This document shows positions 45,189 to 53,277 of a DNA stretch of 64,000 bases, piece by piece. The notes under the pieces were generated by a model. It made no database searches, was not told where the DNA came from, and was given only the letters and a program-made list of their open reading frames with translations. Position numbers and translations under genes: made by a program. The stretch lies in NCBI GenBank assembly GCA_023435025.1, contig JAEYSE010000032.1:43973-107972 (forward strand), written 5' to 3'. How positions within the stretch are numbered: the first letter of the stretch is position 1; every line of letters starts with the position of its first letter. Origin of the DNA: Bacillota bacterium. GTDB taxonomy: Bacteria > Bacillota > Clostridia > Christensenellales > CAG-138.

Positions 45189-45593
45189 TTATGTGCGACA
45201 TTGGCTGGATTCTCCTGCATGGCTTGCGATATATGTATCATAGCGTGCAGAATAATACGCAATCTTATGTGAAACCTTGTTCAGATATTGTTGCATATCC
45301 CTGATTTGCGCCTCTACATTGTTCTTATGTTCCTGCAGCATCTCACAGCGCTGCTTTAATGTGGCATCCCCTTCTATGCTCAAGTCCACAAAGTCCTTGA
45401 TTTGTTTGATGGACATGCCGGTATTCTTTAGACAGCAAATCAGCCCCAGCCACTCCAGATCATCCTCAGAATAATGGCGGATGCCGCTTTTACTGCGCCC
45501 GACCTGGGGCAGCAGGCCTTCTTTTTCATAGTAACGAAGAACGTGCGCGGCCAGATTTGTTTTTTCCGATACCTGTTTGACCGTGTAACCCAT
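45189..45593 (-). CDS. MerR-family regulator of the alcohol dehydrogenase
   Basis: 134 residues. The winged helix YTVKQVSEKTNLAAHVLRYY precedes a long dimerisation helix (about 75-120). There is no cysteine pattern for metals. Divergent from the alcohol dehydrogenase gene, with a textbook MerR operator between them. Confidence 0.9.
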   Translation of the reverse strand: MGYTVKQVSEKTNLAAHVLRYYEKEGLLPQVGRSKSGIRHYSEDDLEWLGLICCLKNTGMSIKQIKDFVDLSIEGDATLKQRCEMLQEHKNNVEAQIRDMQQYLNKVSHKIAYYSARYDTYIASHAGESSQCRT

Positions 45594-45623
45594 ATGCTCC
45601 TCCCAAAATTATGATCTTTGCTA

Positions 45624-45654
45624 TTGACTTAACGTTAACGTTAAGATTTATGAT
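45624..45654 (+). promoter_or_regulatory. MerR-type promoter-operator of the alcohol dehydrogenase gene
   Basis: TTGACT (45624-45629) and TATGAT (45649-45654) are 19 bp apart, the long spacer MerR activators need. A perfect 18-bp palindrome CTTAACGTTAACGTTAAG (45628-45645) fills the spacer. Confidence 0.85.
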
Positions 45655-45740
45655 ATAAAAAATACCGCATAGTCAGGCCTAAGTCAAACGAAGTTTTTGA
45701 AATGCCGGGCATTCTAAGAAGATGAAAGTGAGGAAAACGT

Positions 45741-46919
45741 ATGCTCAATTTTGATTTTTACTCCCCCGCGCGCATCCTTTTTGGCAGGGATACGCAAAAG
45801 AAGATTGGCGAGCTTTTAAAGCCGCACGCCAAAAAGATTCTGCTGCACTATGGTGGTAGCAGCATTAAAAAAAGCGGCCTGTATGATACGGTAGTTGCCT
45901 CTCTGAGAGAAAACGGGCTGGAATATGTGGAACTTGGCGGTGTGGTCCCCAACCCGCGCCTTTCTTTGGTGCACACGGGCATTGAGCTGTGCAAAAAGGA
46001 AAACGTGGACCTCATACTCGCCGTAGGCGGCGGCAGCGCGATTGATTCGGCCAAAGCCATCGCCATGGGAGTGTATTATGAGGGCGACGTGTGGGACGTC
46101 TATGAGCAGGGCATCGCGATTGAAAAGGCCCTCCCCGTGGCGATTATACTCACAATCCCGGCGGCAGGCAGCGAATCGAGCGGGGATACCGTTATTACAA
46201 ATGAGGAGAAGCAGTTGAAGTACGGCTACGGCAGCCCGCGTCTAAGGCCGCTTTTGAGCATCATCAACCCCGAACTGTTCTTTACGTTACCCAAAAACCA
46301 GATCGCAAACGGCGTGGCGGATATGATGAGCCATGTATTTGAGCGTTATTTCACCAATACCACGCATACCGACCTGACTGACGGACTGTGCGAAACGACG
46401 CTCAGGACCATCATGAAAAACGGGCTGATCGTGAACAAAGACCCACAGAATTACGAAGCCTGGTGCGAGGTAGGCTTTGGCGGCACAGTGGCCCACAACG
46501 GTCTTCTGGGCATGGGCCGCGAGCAGGATTGGGCCTGCCACAACATGGAGCACGAACTGAGCGCCATATACGACGTGGCCCACGGCGCAGGGCTTGCCGT
46601 GCTGACCCCGGCGTGGATGCAGTATGTATATAAGGATAATGTAAACATGTTTGTGCAGTTCGCCGTGAATGTCATGGGCGTAACCGGCAGCTACCGCGAC
46701 CCCGACGCCATCGTACAGGAAGGGATCAGCCGCTTAAGTGAATTCTTCAAGAAGATGGGCCTTCCCTCCACGTTGGGCGAATTGGGTATCGACGAAAGCA
46801 AGCTCGAGCTGATGGCGAAAAAATCCACCGGCGCGGCGTTCGGCAGCGAACACCCCATCGGTGGTCTCAAAAAGCTCTATTGGCAGGACGTGCTGAATAT
46901 TTATCAGCTGGCGAAGTAG
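45741..46919 (+). CDS. Iron-dependent alcohol dehydrogenase (YqhD/butanol type)
   Basis: 392 residues. NAD(P)-binding GGGSAIDSAKAIA at about 95; metal ligands in DMMSHVFERYF and CHNMEHELSAIYDVAHG. It reduces aldehydes to alcohols. Control by the MerR protein suggests induction by a toxic aldehyde. Start after GTGAGGAAAA. Confidence 0.92.
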   Translation: MLNFDFYSPARILFGRDTQKKIGELLKPHAKKILLHYGGSSIKKSGLYDTVVASLRENGLEYVELGGVVPNPRLSLVHTGIELCKKENVDLILAVGGGSAIDSAKAIAMGVYYEGDVWDVYEQGIAIEKALPVAIILTIPAAGSESSGDTVITNEEKQLKYGYGSPRLRPLLSIINPELFFTLPKNQIANGVADMMSHVFERYFTNTTHTDLTDGLCETTLRTIMKNGLIVNKDPQNYEAWCEVGFGGTVAHNGLLGMGREQDWACHNMEHELSAIYDVAHGAGLAVLTPAWMQYVYKDNVNMFVQFAVNVMGVTGSYRDPDAIVQEGISRLSEFFKKMGLPSTLGELGIDESKLELMAKKSTGAAFGSEHPIGGLKKLYWQDVLNIYQLAK

Positions 46920-46941
46920 ACCTCCATTCTTTTATGATAGA

Positions 46942-46976
46942 AAAACGCCCCCAACCTGCGTTGGAGGCGTTTTTTA
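46942..46976. terminator. Bidirectional terminator between two convergent genes
   Basis: AAACGCC.CCAAC / GTTGG.GGCGTTT with a four-base loop; A run on one side, T run on the other, so it can serve the alcohol dehydrogenase and the iron-sulfur protein genes. Confidence 0.85.
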
Positions 46977-46986
46977 ACGGTCGTAA

Positions 46987-48099
46987 TCAAACCTGCGGCA
47001 GTTCGCGTTCTTCTTCCCTGCCCTTTGGAACAGACGGACCCTTGATTGCTGTGATAAATTTGGTTGCGTATGCCAAATTCTCGGTAGGGCACGCATCCAC
47101 GCAGTGTCCGCAGCCTACGCAGCTGATATCTCTTACGTCAATGCCCTTTATGGCGTTTGTCTTGATATCAATGGACATAGGGCAAGCGACATTGCATTTA
47201 TTGCACGCTATGCATCTTGTTTGTGCTGTTGCTATTCTTTGACCGGCGATTTTTGAAACAAATCCCAGCACCGTGCCCAAGGGACAATAAAAGCAATACC
47301 CTCTGCCCATGAACGCGATCCAGAAGAAGATCGCCGCCAACAGCTCCCCAGCAAGATACTTGTATGATTCCGCTCTTGCAACCATCTCTTTGTCTAAAGG
47401 CAGCGGCACACCGATAAGATTTAGCACCCAATACAGGAAAAATAGCAGCCCAATGCCCAAGAACACCCACCGGAGCACATACAACGCTTTAAGGGTACCG
47501 TCCTTAGGTTGGCGGCGCTTTCCGATTAAGGGCATTGCGGGGTTGAAAACCTCGGCAGCAAACCCGTTAAACAGGCATATGGTGGAACACTGGAACCTAC
47601 GCCCATATAACAGCGTAACGATCAATACGATTACGCAGACGCAGATATAAACGATCAGCGCCGCCATGATGCCGCGGACACCCCAGGCGGCGAGGTTGCT
47701 CTGATAAAAAGAAGTTGTCTGGTCCAACAGCCGCATAGGAGTCGTGGTCCATGGAAACGGCATGGTATAGAAATACAGTTCAAAATTGTTCGCAAGAAAC
47801 GGTACGGCAATATGAAGTATCAAAGCGGCGGCAATGAAGCCAATAAGGTTCCTTTTACGCATCGATGAGCGTTTTGATGATGAGATGATTCTGATGGTGA
47901 GTAGGCTCCCAAGAATAATAAATGCCGTCTTCACCCAGTTTTCATAGATCAGCCAGATCCATGTGATGGTATGTGCAACGGCCTCCGGTGCCTTTTTTAC
48001 ATAACCATAGTTTAATCCGGCAATCACAAAGCACATGATAATGTACACCCACAGGATGACTTTTAACAGCTTAACGTGGATATCACGACGTGTCTTCAT
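46987..48099 (-). CDS. Membrane iron-sulfur protein, NapH-like
   Basis: 370 residues. Six or so hydrophobic segments, a CFYCPLGTVLG loop typical of NapH/RdxA-type proteins, then two 4Fe-4S motifs CIACNKCNVACP and CVGCGHCVDACP near the C-terminus. Probably an electron-transfer membrane protein; partner unknown. The N-terminal half has long extracytoplasmic loops. Confidence 0.83.
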   Translation of the reverse strand: MKTRRDIHVKLLKVILWVYIIMCFVIAGLNYGYVKKAPEAVAHTITWIWLIYENWVKTAFIILGSLLTIRIISSSKRSSMRKRNLIGFIAAALILHIAVPFLANNFELYFYTMPFPWTTTPMRLLDQTTSFYQSNLAAWGVRGIMAALIVYICVCVIVLIVTLLYGRRFQCSTICLFNGFAAEVFNPAMPLIGKRRQPKDGTLKALYVLRWVFLGIGLLFFLYWVLNLIGVPLPLDKEMVARAESYKYLAGELLAAIFFWIAFMGRGYCFYCPLGTVLGFVSKIAGQRIATAQTRCIACNKCNVACPMSIDIKTNAIKGIDVRDISCVGCGHCVDACPTENLAYATKFITAIKGPSVPKGREEERELPQV

Positions 48100-48318
48100 T
48101 GCTATCCCCCGAATTTAAAGAGTACAGACTATTATACCGCTTCAATTACTATGGTCAATCCGTCAAGCTATTCCAATTTTCGACATAATACTTTATTTCA
48201 AAAGCTGCCCCTTCCATTTCATACCATGATACGCTATGATGTTTCTTGGAGTGTATGACCCCAAACAGAAATTAGGCTTGGGGAAATATTTGCCCAAGCA
48301 AGAGAGGAGCGATGGAAT

Positions 48319-48378
48319 ATGAAGTTTACAAAGATTGTGGATATTGTCCCGAACGGGGAGGGAAAAAGAATTTCATAA
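48319..48378 (+). CDS. Leader peptide of rsgA (19 aa)
   Basis: A 19-codon frame (MKFTKIVDIVPNGEGKRIS) starts after GAGAGGAG and stops inside the left arm of the hairpin at 48369. Translation of the peptide would change the hairpin. It looks like a regulatory leader; no family is recognised. Confidence 0.5.
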   Translation: MKFTKIVDIVPNGEGKRIS

Positions 48379-48419
48379 TCCTCTTTTTGCCCTCCAAAAA
48401 GCAACTATGAAATTTTTTT
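48369..48419 (+). promoter_or_regulatory. Attenuator-like hairpin before rsgA
   Basis: AATTTCATA (48369-48377) pairs with TATGAAATT (48406-48414), with an inner TTTTTG / CAAAAA; a T tract follows directly, then the rsgA ribosome site GGAGGATAAC. It is AT-rich, hence of limited stability. Confidence 0.5.
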
Positions 48420-48429
48420 GGAGGATAAC

Positions 48430-49506
48430 ATGTATTTTCAGAATTTAAAACGATATGGTTTTTCCCCGCGCTTCGAACAGGAAGCGACTCTGTATGAAGG
48501 GCTGTTTCCGGCAAGGGTTTTGGAACAGCATCGCGAACTCTATAAGCTGATTTCTGAAGATGGGGAACTTTGGGCGGCTGTTTCAGGTAAACTCGCCCAT
48601 AACGCTGTTACCAACGTGGATTTCCCCGCCGTCGGGGATTGGGTGATGATTGACAGGGTGGACAATTGCGGCGGGAATGCCGTTATCCACCATGTGCTTC
48701 GCCGAAAAAGCACGTTTGCGCGCAAGGCCGCAGGAACCTCCAACGCATCCCAGGTGGTTGCTTCCAACATCGATATCGTGTTCATCTGTATGTCGCTGAA
48801 CGCGAACTTCAATTTGAGGCGCCTGGAACGCTACCTGTCTATCGCCTGGGACAGCATGGCTACCCCCGTTATCGTGTTAACCAAAGCCGACCTGTGCGGG
48901 GATCTGGACGCGCGGCTTTCGGAAATATCCGCAGTCGCCGTTGGGACGGACGTCGTAACCTGCTCAGCCATGGAAAAGGACGGCTACCAGGGTGTCCTGC
49001 CCTATGTCACTGCCGGGAGAACCGTCGCGTTTATCGGGTCTTCCGGCGTAGGAAAATCCACGCTGATCAACCGACTTATGGGGGAAGACGTACTTTTCAC
49101 AAACGAGATCGGCATGGACGACAAAGGGCGGCACACCACAACGCACCGCCAGCTTCTGCTTTTGCCGGACGGCGGCCTTGTGATCGATACTCCTGGCATG
49201 CGGGAATTGCAGCTTGAGTCCGGGGACCTTTCCAAAGCCTTTGAGGACATTGAAGATTTGGCCGCATTATGCAGGTACCGCGACTGTTCCCATGCCACAG
49301 AGCCGGGGTGCGCGGTAAAGCAGGCCATTGAGGCCGGAACCCTGCCGGTGGAGCGCCTGGAAAGCTACAACAAGCTGCAAAAGGAAATCGGGTACGCAGA
49401 ACAGAACGCGCGCCAGCGGGAACAGGAAAAAATTAACCGGATGTTCGGCAGCAAGGGCCAAATGAAGCAGGCCATGCGCGAAATCAAGAACAGGAACAAG
49501 TTCTAG
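48430..49506 (+). CDS. rsgA: RsgA-type ribosome small-subunit GTPase
   Basis: 358 residues, start after GGAGGATAAC. An OB fold at the N-terminus; circularly permuted GTPase motifs in the order TKADL (G4), GSSGVGKSTLINRL (G1), DTPGMREL (G3); and a C-terminal zinc site CRYRDCSHATEPGC. It checks late 30S assembly. This paralogue lies on a mobile element and has a longer charged tail (QREQEKINRMFGSKGQMKQ), so it may act in stress or resistance rather than housekeeping. Confidence 0.92.
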   Translation: MYFQNLKRYGFSPRFEQEATLYEGLFPARVLEQHRELYKLISEDGELWAAVSGKLAHNAVTNVDFPAVGDWVMIDRVDNCGGNAVIHHVLRRKSTFARKAAGTSNASQVVASNIDIVFICMSLNANFNLRRLERYLSIAWDSMATPVIVLTKADLCGDLDARLSEISAVAVGTDVVTCSAMEKDGYQGVLPYVTAGRTVAFIGSSGVGKSTLINRLMGEDVLFTNEIGMDDKGRHTTTHRQLLLLPDGGLVIDTPGMRELQLESGDLSKAFEDIEDLAALCRYRDCSHATEPGCAVKQAIEAGTLPVERLESYNKLQKEIGYAEQNARQREQEKINRMFGSKGQMKQAMREIKNRNKF

Positions 49507-49513
49507 CGGTATC

Positions 49514-49548
49514 AAAAATGGAACTCTCAACAGAGGGTTCCATTTTTT
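49514..49548 (+). terminator. Terminator of rsgA
   Basis: AAAAATGGAAC.CTC / GAG.GTTCCATTTTTT with loop AACA, 8 bp after the stop. Probably bidirectional, serving the convergent VWA gene too. Confidence 0.85.
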
Positions 49549-49553
49549 ATCGT

Positions 49554-50216
49554 TCAACCCTTCTTTTCAGGTGCCCGGCGCATTCGATAATCATCCTCAA
49601 CGCCGTCCTTCCAATCCGCTGAAAGCAGTGCATTCGTTCTGAGCTGCGCAACCGCTTCGCCTACCGCCCTATAATTGAGCTGAACGCCATGGCTATCCGC
49701 CATAAAGTTGGCGGCGCGGTCCTGGTGGATGCCGAACGCTTTTGCTGTAGCGATTGCGTCGATATTTGCGCCTAAAAAAATAAACTCCCAGCCGCATTCT
49801 TCCTGCTGCCGTTCTACCATAGCTTTGATTTTTTCGCCTGCGTATTCCCGGCTGGCGTTTTCCATGCCGTCAGTCGTAATGACGATGATCACTTTGCTGG
49901 CTTTATGATTCGGCAGAACATTTTTCTGGGCGTTATCGATCTTTTGAAGGGTACGCCCGATCGCGTCCAGCAGTGCCGTGGTTCCTCTGACATAGTACTC
50001 TTTTTGCGTAATGGGCGCAATCCCCGCAATATTTGCCCGGTCATGCAGCAGCTCGTACTGATCGTCAAATAACACGGTGGTCACCAGTGCCTCGCCGGGG
50101 ACCTGCTTCTGCTTATCCAGCATAGCGTTATACCCGCCTATGGTATCGCTCTCCAGCCCTGCCATGGAACCGCTGCGGTCCAGTATGAATACGAGTTCCG
50201 TATGGTTGTTTTCCAT
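49554..50216 (-). CDS. VWA-domain protein
   Basis: 220 residues, cytosolic. The metal-ion-dependent adhesion site is intact: LDRSGSMAG, a Thr in YVRGTTALLDAIG and TTDGMENA. No signal. Head-to-tail with the macro-domain gene (99 bp apart). VWA domains mediate protein complexes; partner unknown. Confidence 0.88.
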   Translation of the reverse strand: MENNHTELVFILDRSGSMAGLESDTIGGYNAMLDKQKQVPGEALVTTVLFDDQYELLHDRANIAGIAPITQKEYYVRGTTALLDAIGRTLQKIDNAQKNVLPNHKASKVIIVITTDGMENASREYAGEKIKAMVERQQEECGWEFIFLGANIDAIATAKAFGIHQDRAANFMADSHGVQLNYRAVGEAVAQLRTNALLSADWKDGVEDDYRMRRAPEKKG

Positions 50217-50314
50217 TGCGCTATCCTCCCTGTTCGTTGTGCTTTAGAGGATAGCATCCGATAAACGCTCAAAGGTCGCCTAGGAAGCGACAGTTTTGCG
50301 ACAATACCGACCTC

Positions 50315-51346
50315 TTACCGCATCCCGCCCAAAAGCGGCTGATCGAACGCAAACAGCGTCTCATTGATTTCAAATATGTCGTAGTTTCCTTCCCGGATAA
50401 AATACTCCACGATGATATCCTGTTTATGGCTGCGGGAAAGGGCGTATCCAGCTTTTGAAAGAAGATCGCGGGTCTCGTCAAGATTGAGCCTTAACGCCAC
50501 CGCCAGCGCCAGCGCGGTCGTCTTGCCGGGGTTATAGTCCTTTCCGGTCCGAATCTTGGAAAATAACTTCCTGTCGATATTCGCCCGTTTGTAGGTCTCC
50601 ACGTCGGTCATGCCTTTTTCATCGATCAGGCGCAGCAGCATGCGTGAAAAGGACTCATCCAGTTGCCCGATGACATCTTCCAGACGGCGCTCCATTTTCT
50701 TAGCTTCCAGGGGTGGCGCTGACATGGATGGGATCACCAATGCCTTTGTAGGCGGCAGATCTTCTTCCTCCCCTTGCGGCCAGATTCCGGAATAACGGAA
50801 ACGCGGCGTATATTCTTCCACATAGCGTTCGTCAATGTAGGTTTGTATGGAGAAAAACAGCTTTTCGCCGAGCATGCGGACATCCTTATTAAGTACCACA
50901 AGGTAGACCGCCATCTCATGCTCCAACAGGAACGCGCCGATGGCGTCGACGGCAATTTTGAGCGCCTGCTCCTTCGGATACCCGTATATGCCGGAGGAAA
51001 TCAGCGGGAACGCGATGGAGGAAATCCCGTGCTTTTCTGCCAGCAGCAATGCATTCGTGTAGCAGGCTTTTAGCAGCTCCGCCTCCCCATGCCCGCCTCC
51101 TCCCCAAATGGGACCAGCTGCATGGATAATGTACTTTGCGGGCAGGCCATAGCCTTTTGTGAGCACGGCCTGGCCCGTTTCACAGCCGCCGATCGCGTCG
51201 CATTCCGCTTGAAGCAGCCTTTCCCCCGCCGCCGCGAATATCGCGCCACAAACGCCCCCTCCCATCTGAAGTGACGAATTGGCGGCGTTTACAATCGCGT
51301 CGGTCTCCATTTTGGTGATATCGTTCCGGATAAAGATTAGCGGCAT
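50315..51346 (-). CDS. Macro-domain protein with a C-terminal helical domain
   Basis: 343 residues. Macro domain about 1-165, with NAANSSLQMGGGVCGAIF, IHAAGPIWGGG and LISSGIYGYPK, all hallmarks of ADP-ribose binding or hydrolysis. The C-terminal part (about 215-343) is helical and contains a helix-turn-helix-like stretch (DVETYKRANIDRKLFSKI) and YALSRSHKQDIIVEYFI. It probably reads or removes ADP-ribose. Pairing with a VWA protein suggests one small module. Confidence 0.85.
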   Translation of the reverse strand: MPLIFIRNDITKMETDAIVNAANSSLQMGGGVCGAIFAAAGERLLQAECDAIGGCETGQAVLTKGYGLPAKYIIHAAGPIWGGGGHGEAELLKACYTNALLLAEKHGISSIAFPLISSGIYGYPKEQALKIAVDAIGAFLLEHEMAVYLVVLNKDVRMLGEKLFFSIQTYIDERYVEEYTPRFRYSGIWPQGEEEDLPPTKALVIPSMSAPPLEAKKMERRLEDVIGQLDESFSRMLLRLIDEKGMTDVETYKRANIDRKLFSKIRTGKDYNPGKTTALALAVALRLNLDETRDLLSKAGYALSRSHKQDIIVEYFIREGNYDIFEINETLFAFDQPLLGGMR

Positions 51347-51445
51347 ATTAGGCTCCTTCCTGCATTTGAACGGCCATTGGCATGGATATGATTCACATCA
51401 ATGTTATACCGCCAGTAACCCGCAAAGCAAGCGGGATAATGTTCT

Positions 51446-51474
51446 TCATATTGTACGAGCACTGTTCATAGGCT
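51446..51474 (+). promoter_or_regulatory. Sigma-E-type promoter of the recombinase 2 cassette
   Basis: TCATATT (51446-51452) equals the sigma-E -35, and after a 14-bp spacer CATAGGCT (51467-51474) matches six of eight -10 bases. A transcript would start near 51481 and read the small ORF and the recombinase. Mother-cell expression would fit programmed excision. Confidence 0.6.
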
Positions 51475-51498
51475 TCTTCGTAGAAAGGAGGGAGCCAT

Positions 51499-51642
51499 AT
51501 GCCGAAAAAGGGAACGCCGATCACCTGCAAAAACGTCTTCCGATGCAGCGACGCGGATTTAAAAAGAGAGTACACAAAAAAGTGGATGGCGTTTATCAAC
51601 CGGCTGGAACAGCGGAAAACGCCGTTTTCTACAAAGTCTTGA
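51499..51642 (+). CDS. Small basic protein preceding recombinase 2 (47 aa)
   Basis: The start follows GAAAGGAGGGA. It is lysine/arginine-rich and helical (DADLKREYTKKWMAFINRLE). It lies 35 bp upstream of the recombinase, as the 71-residue protein does in element 1, though the sequences are unlike. Candidate directionality factor; unproven. Confidence 0.65.
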   Translation: MPKKGTPITCKNVFRCSDADLKREYTKKWMAFINRLEQRKTPFSTKS

Positions 51643-51677
51643 TTAGCTTTCAGGCCTTTTCCATAAAGGAGACCCAT

Positions 51678-53225
51678 ATGAAGGCAGCCCTTTACTGCCG
51701 CCTATCCGAAGAGGATAAAAACAAGCGTCTTGTGACGGACGAAAGCGGGAGCATACAAAACCAGAAATCCATGCTGATTTCGTATGCCCTTGATCAGGGC
51801 TGGGAAATTTACGGCATTTATAGCGACGATGATTACGCCGGGGCGGACCGGAACCGCCCCGCTTTTTTGCGCCTGCTTGCGGACGCGGAGCAACGGAAAT
51901 TCAATATTATACTCTGCAAGACCCAGTCCCGCTTTACCCGCGAGCTGGAACTGGTGGAAACCTATATCCACGGCCTGTTCCCGCTGTGGAATATCCGGTT
52001 TGTAAGCATTGTGGACAATGCGGATACCGCGAACAGAGGAAACAAAAAATCACGGCAGATCAACGGCCTCATAAATGAATGGTACCTGGAGGATATGTCC
52101 GAAAACATCAGAAGCGTACTGACCAACAAGCGGAAGAACGGGCTGCATATCGGCGCGTTCGCGCTCTATGGCTATAAAAAGGATCCGGACAAAAAGGGGC
52201 ACTTGCTCATTGACGAAGATGCCGCCGCCGTTGTGCGGGAGGTGTTTTTGCTGTTTGCAAAAGGCTATGGGAAGACCGCGATCGCCCGCATGCTCAACGA
52301 CAGGGGCATCCCCAACCCTACGGAATACAAACGTCTCCTGGGCTTGCGGTATCAACCGCCCAAGGCAAAGACAGGCACGTTGTGGAAATATTCCGCCATA
52401 TCGGATATGCTGACCAACGAAATCTATATTGGCAACATGGTGCAGGGCAGGTATGGCAGTGTTTCGTACAAAACCAAGGTCAACAGACCACGCCCAAAAG
52501 AGCAATGGTATGTAGCGCCAAATACCCACGAGCCGATCATCGACCGCGCGCTTTGGGATACCGTACAGTCCATGATAGCCGAACGCGCAAAACCTTTTGC
52601 CACTGGCGAGATCGGCCTGTTTTCCAACAAGGCGCGCTGCATGCACTGCGGCTATCACATGCGTTCCTCTAAAAACCGGGGCCGGTATTACCTGCGATGC
52701 TCCACCCGGCATGTGGCAAAAGACGCCTGCGTAGGCTCGTTTGTTTCGGTTGCAAGCCTGGAACAAGCTGTTATTGCGGAATTCTACCGGTTATCCGAAA
52801 CGTATCTTGACCATGATGCACTGCGGCAAACCATGGAATGCTTCCCCGCGGCGGATGAAGAAAAAGCGAGACTGGAGGCCGTGCTTTCCACCTGCCGGAA
52901 GAAAACCGTTGAATATACAAAATGCATACGCGAGCTGTATCTTGATAAAGTAAAAGGCATCCTGTCAGAAAGCGAGTACATGGAACTCTCCCGCGACTTT
53001 ATAAAGGAAAAAAATCGGCTGGAGCAACTTGCGTCCGGCCTGGAGGCACAGGTGGATGCACTTCAACAGGACGCCCTGAGAAACGACCCTAGGGAGCTCA
53101 TTGAGTGGTATACCCGCCCGGAGCGCCTCAGTCGGGAGATTGTGGAGCATTTTATTGACTATATCGCGGTGGGAAAGCACATGCCGGGAGGGGAGATCCC
53201 GATTGAAATCCACTGGAATTTTTGA
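51678..53225 (+). CDS. Large serine recombinase of element 2
   Basis: The start at 51678 follows AAAGGAGACC; the longer frame upstream lacks a signal. 515 residues. Resolvase domain about 2-150 with nucleophile Ser9 in YCRLSEEDK and KTQSRFTREL; recombinase domain about 160-275; zinc ribbon about 315-355 (CMHCGYHM ... LRCSTRH); coiled coil about 395-455. It differs clearly from recombinase 1 in sequence. It stops 25 bp before its own right crossover. Confidence 0.93.
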   Translation: MKAALYCRLSEEDKNKRLVTDESGSIQNQKSMLISYALDQGWEIYGIYSDDDYAGADRNRPAFLRLLADAEQRKFNIILCKTQSRFTRELELVETYIHGLFPLWNIRFVSIVDNADTANRGNKKSRQINGLINEWYLEDMSENIRSVLTNKRKNGLHIGAFALYGYKKDPDKKGHLLIDEDAAAVVREVFLLFAKGYGKTAIARMLNDRGIPNPTEYKRLLGLRYQPPKAKTGTLWKYSAISDMLTNEIYIGNMVQGRYGSVSYKTKVNRPRPKEQWYVAPNTHEPIIDRALWDTVQSMIAERAKPFATGEIGLFSNKARCMHCGYHMRSSKNRGRYYLRCSTRHVAKDACVGSFVSVASLEQAVIAEFYRLSETYLDHDALRQTMECFPAADEEKARLEAVLSTCRKKTVEYTKCIRELYLDKVKGILSESEYMELSRDFIKEKNRLEQLASGLEAQVDALQQDALRNDPRELIEWYTRPERLSREIVEHFIDYIAVGKHMPGGEIPIEIHWNF

Positions 53226-53277
53226 ATGTCGCTCTTATAAGATAGCAGCGGAGCAGAAGGCCCGCGCGACCTACGAG
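53226..53277 (+). other. Right attachment site of element 2
   Basis: Centred on GA at 53251-53252, directly after GCAGCG. The left half ATGTCGCTCTTATAAGATAG mirrors the right half of the left site imperfectly. The right half is cotJC. Confidence 0.75.

Larger units (their letters stand above)
42164..53252 (+). mobile_element. Intervening element 2 in cotJC (11,089 bp)
   Basis: It interrupts codon 136 of cotJC and ends with a second, distinct large serine recombinase. Cargo: ABC-F protein, 47-residue protein, diguanylate cyclase, MerR with alcohol dehydrogenase, iron-sulfur membrane protein, RsgA with leader, VWA and macro-domain proteins. No phage gene is seen. Removal at GA restores the CotJC frame (LAAEQKARATYE). 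Confidence 0.88.

Noticed and set aside
51279..51677. Upstream extension of recombinase 2
   Set aside because: It overlaps the macro-domain gene start and has no resolvase similarity; the ATG at 51678 has a good ribosome site and the usual N-terminus.
53101..53244. Reading the cotJC 3-prime segment as an independent gene starting at 53101
   Set aside because: The part before 53245 is a shadow of the recombinase gene; only the part after it matches CotJC.
28615..53252. The two elements as prophages
   Set aside because: No capsid, terminase, tail, lysis or replication genes; only the recombinases are phage-like.
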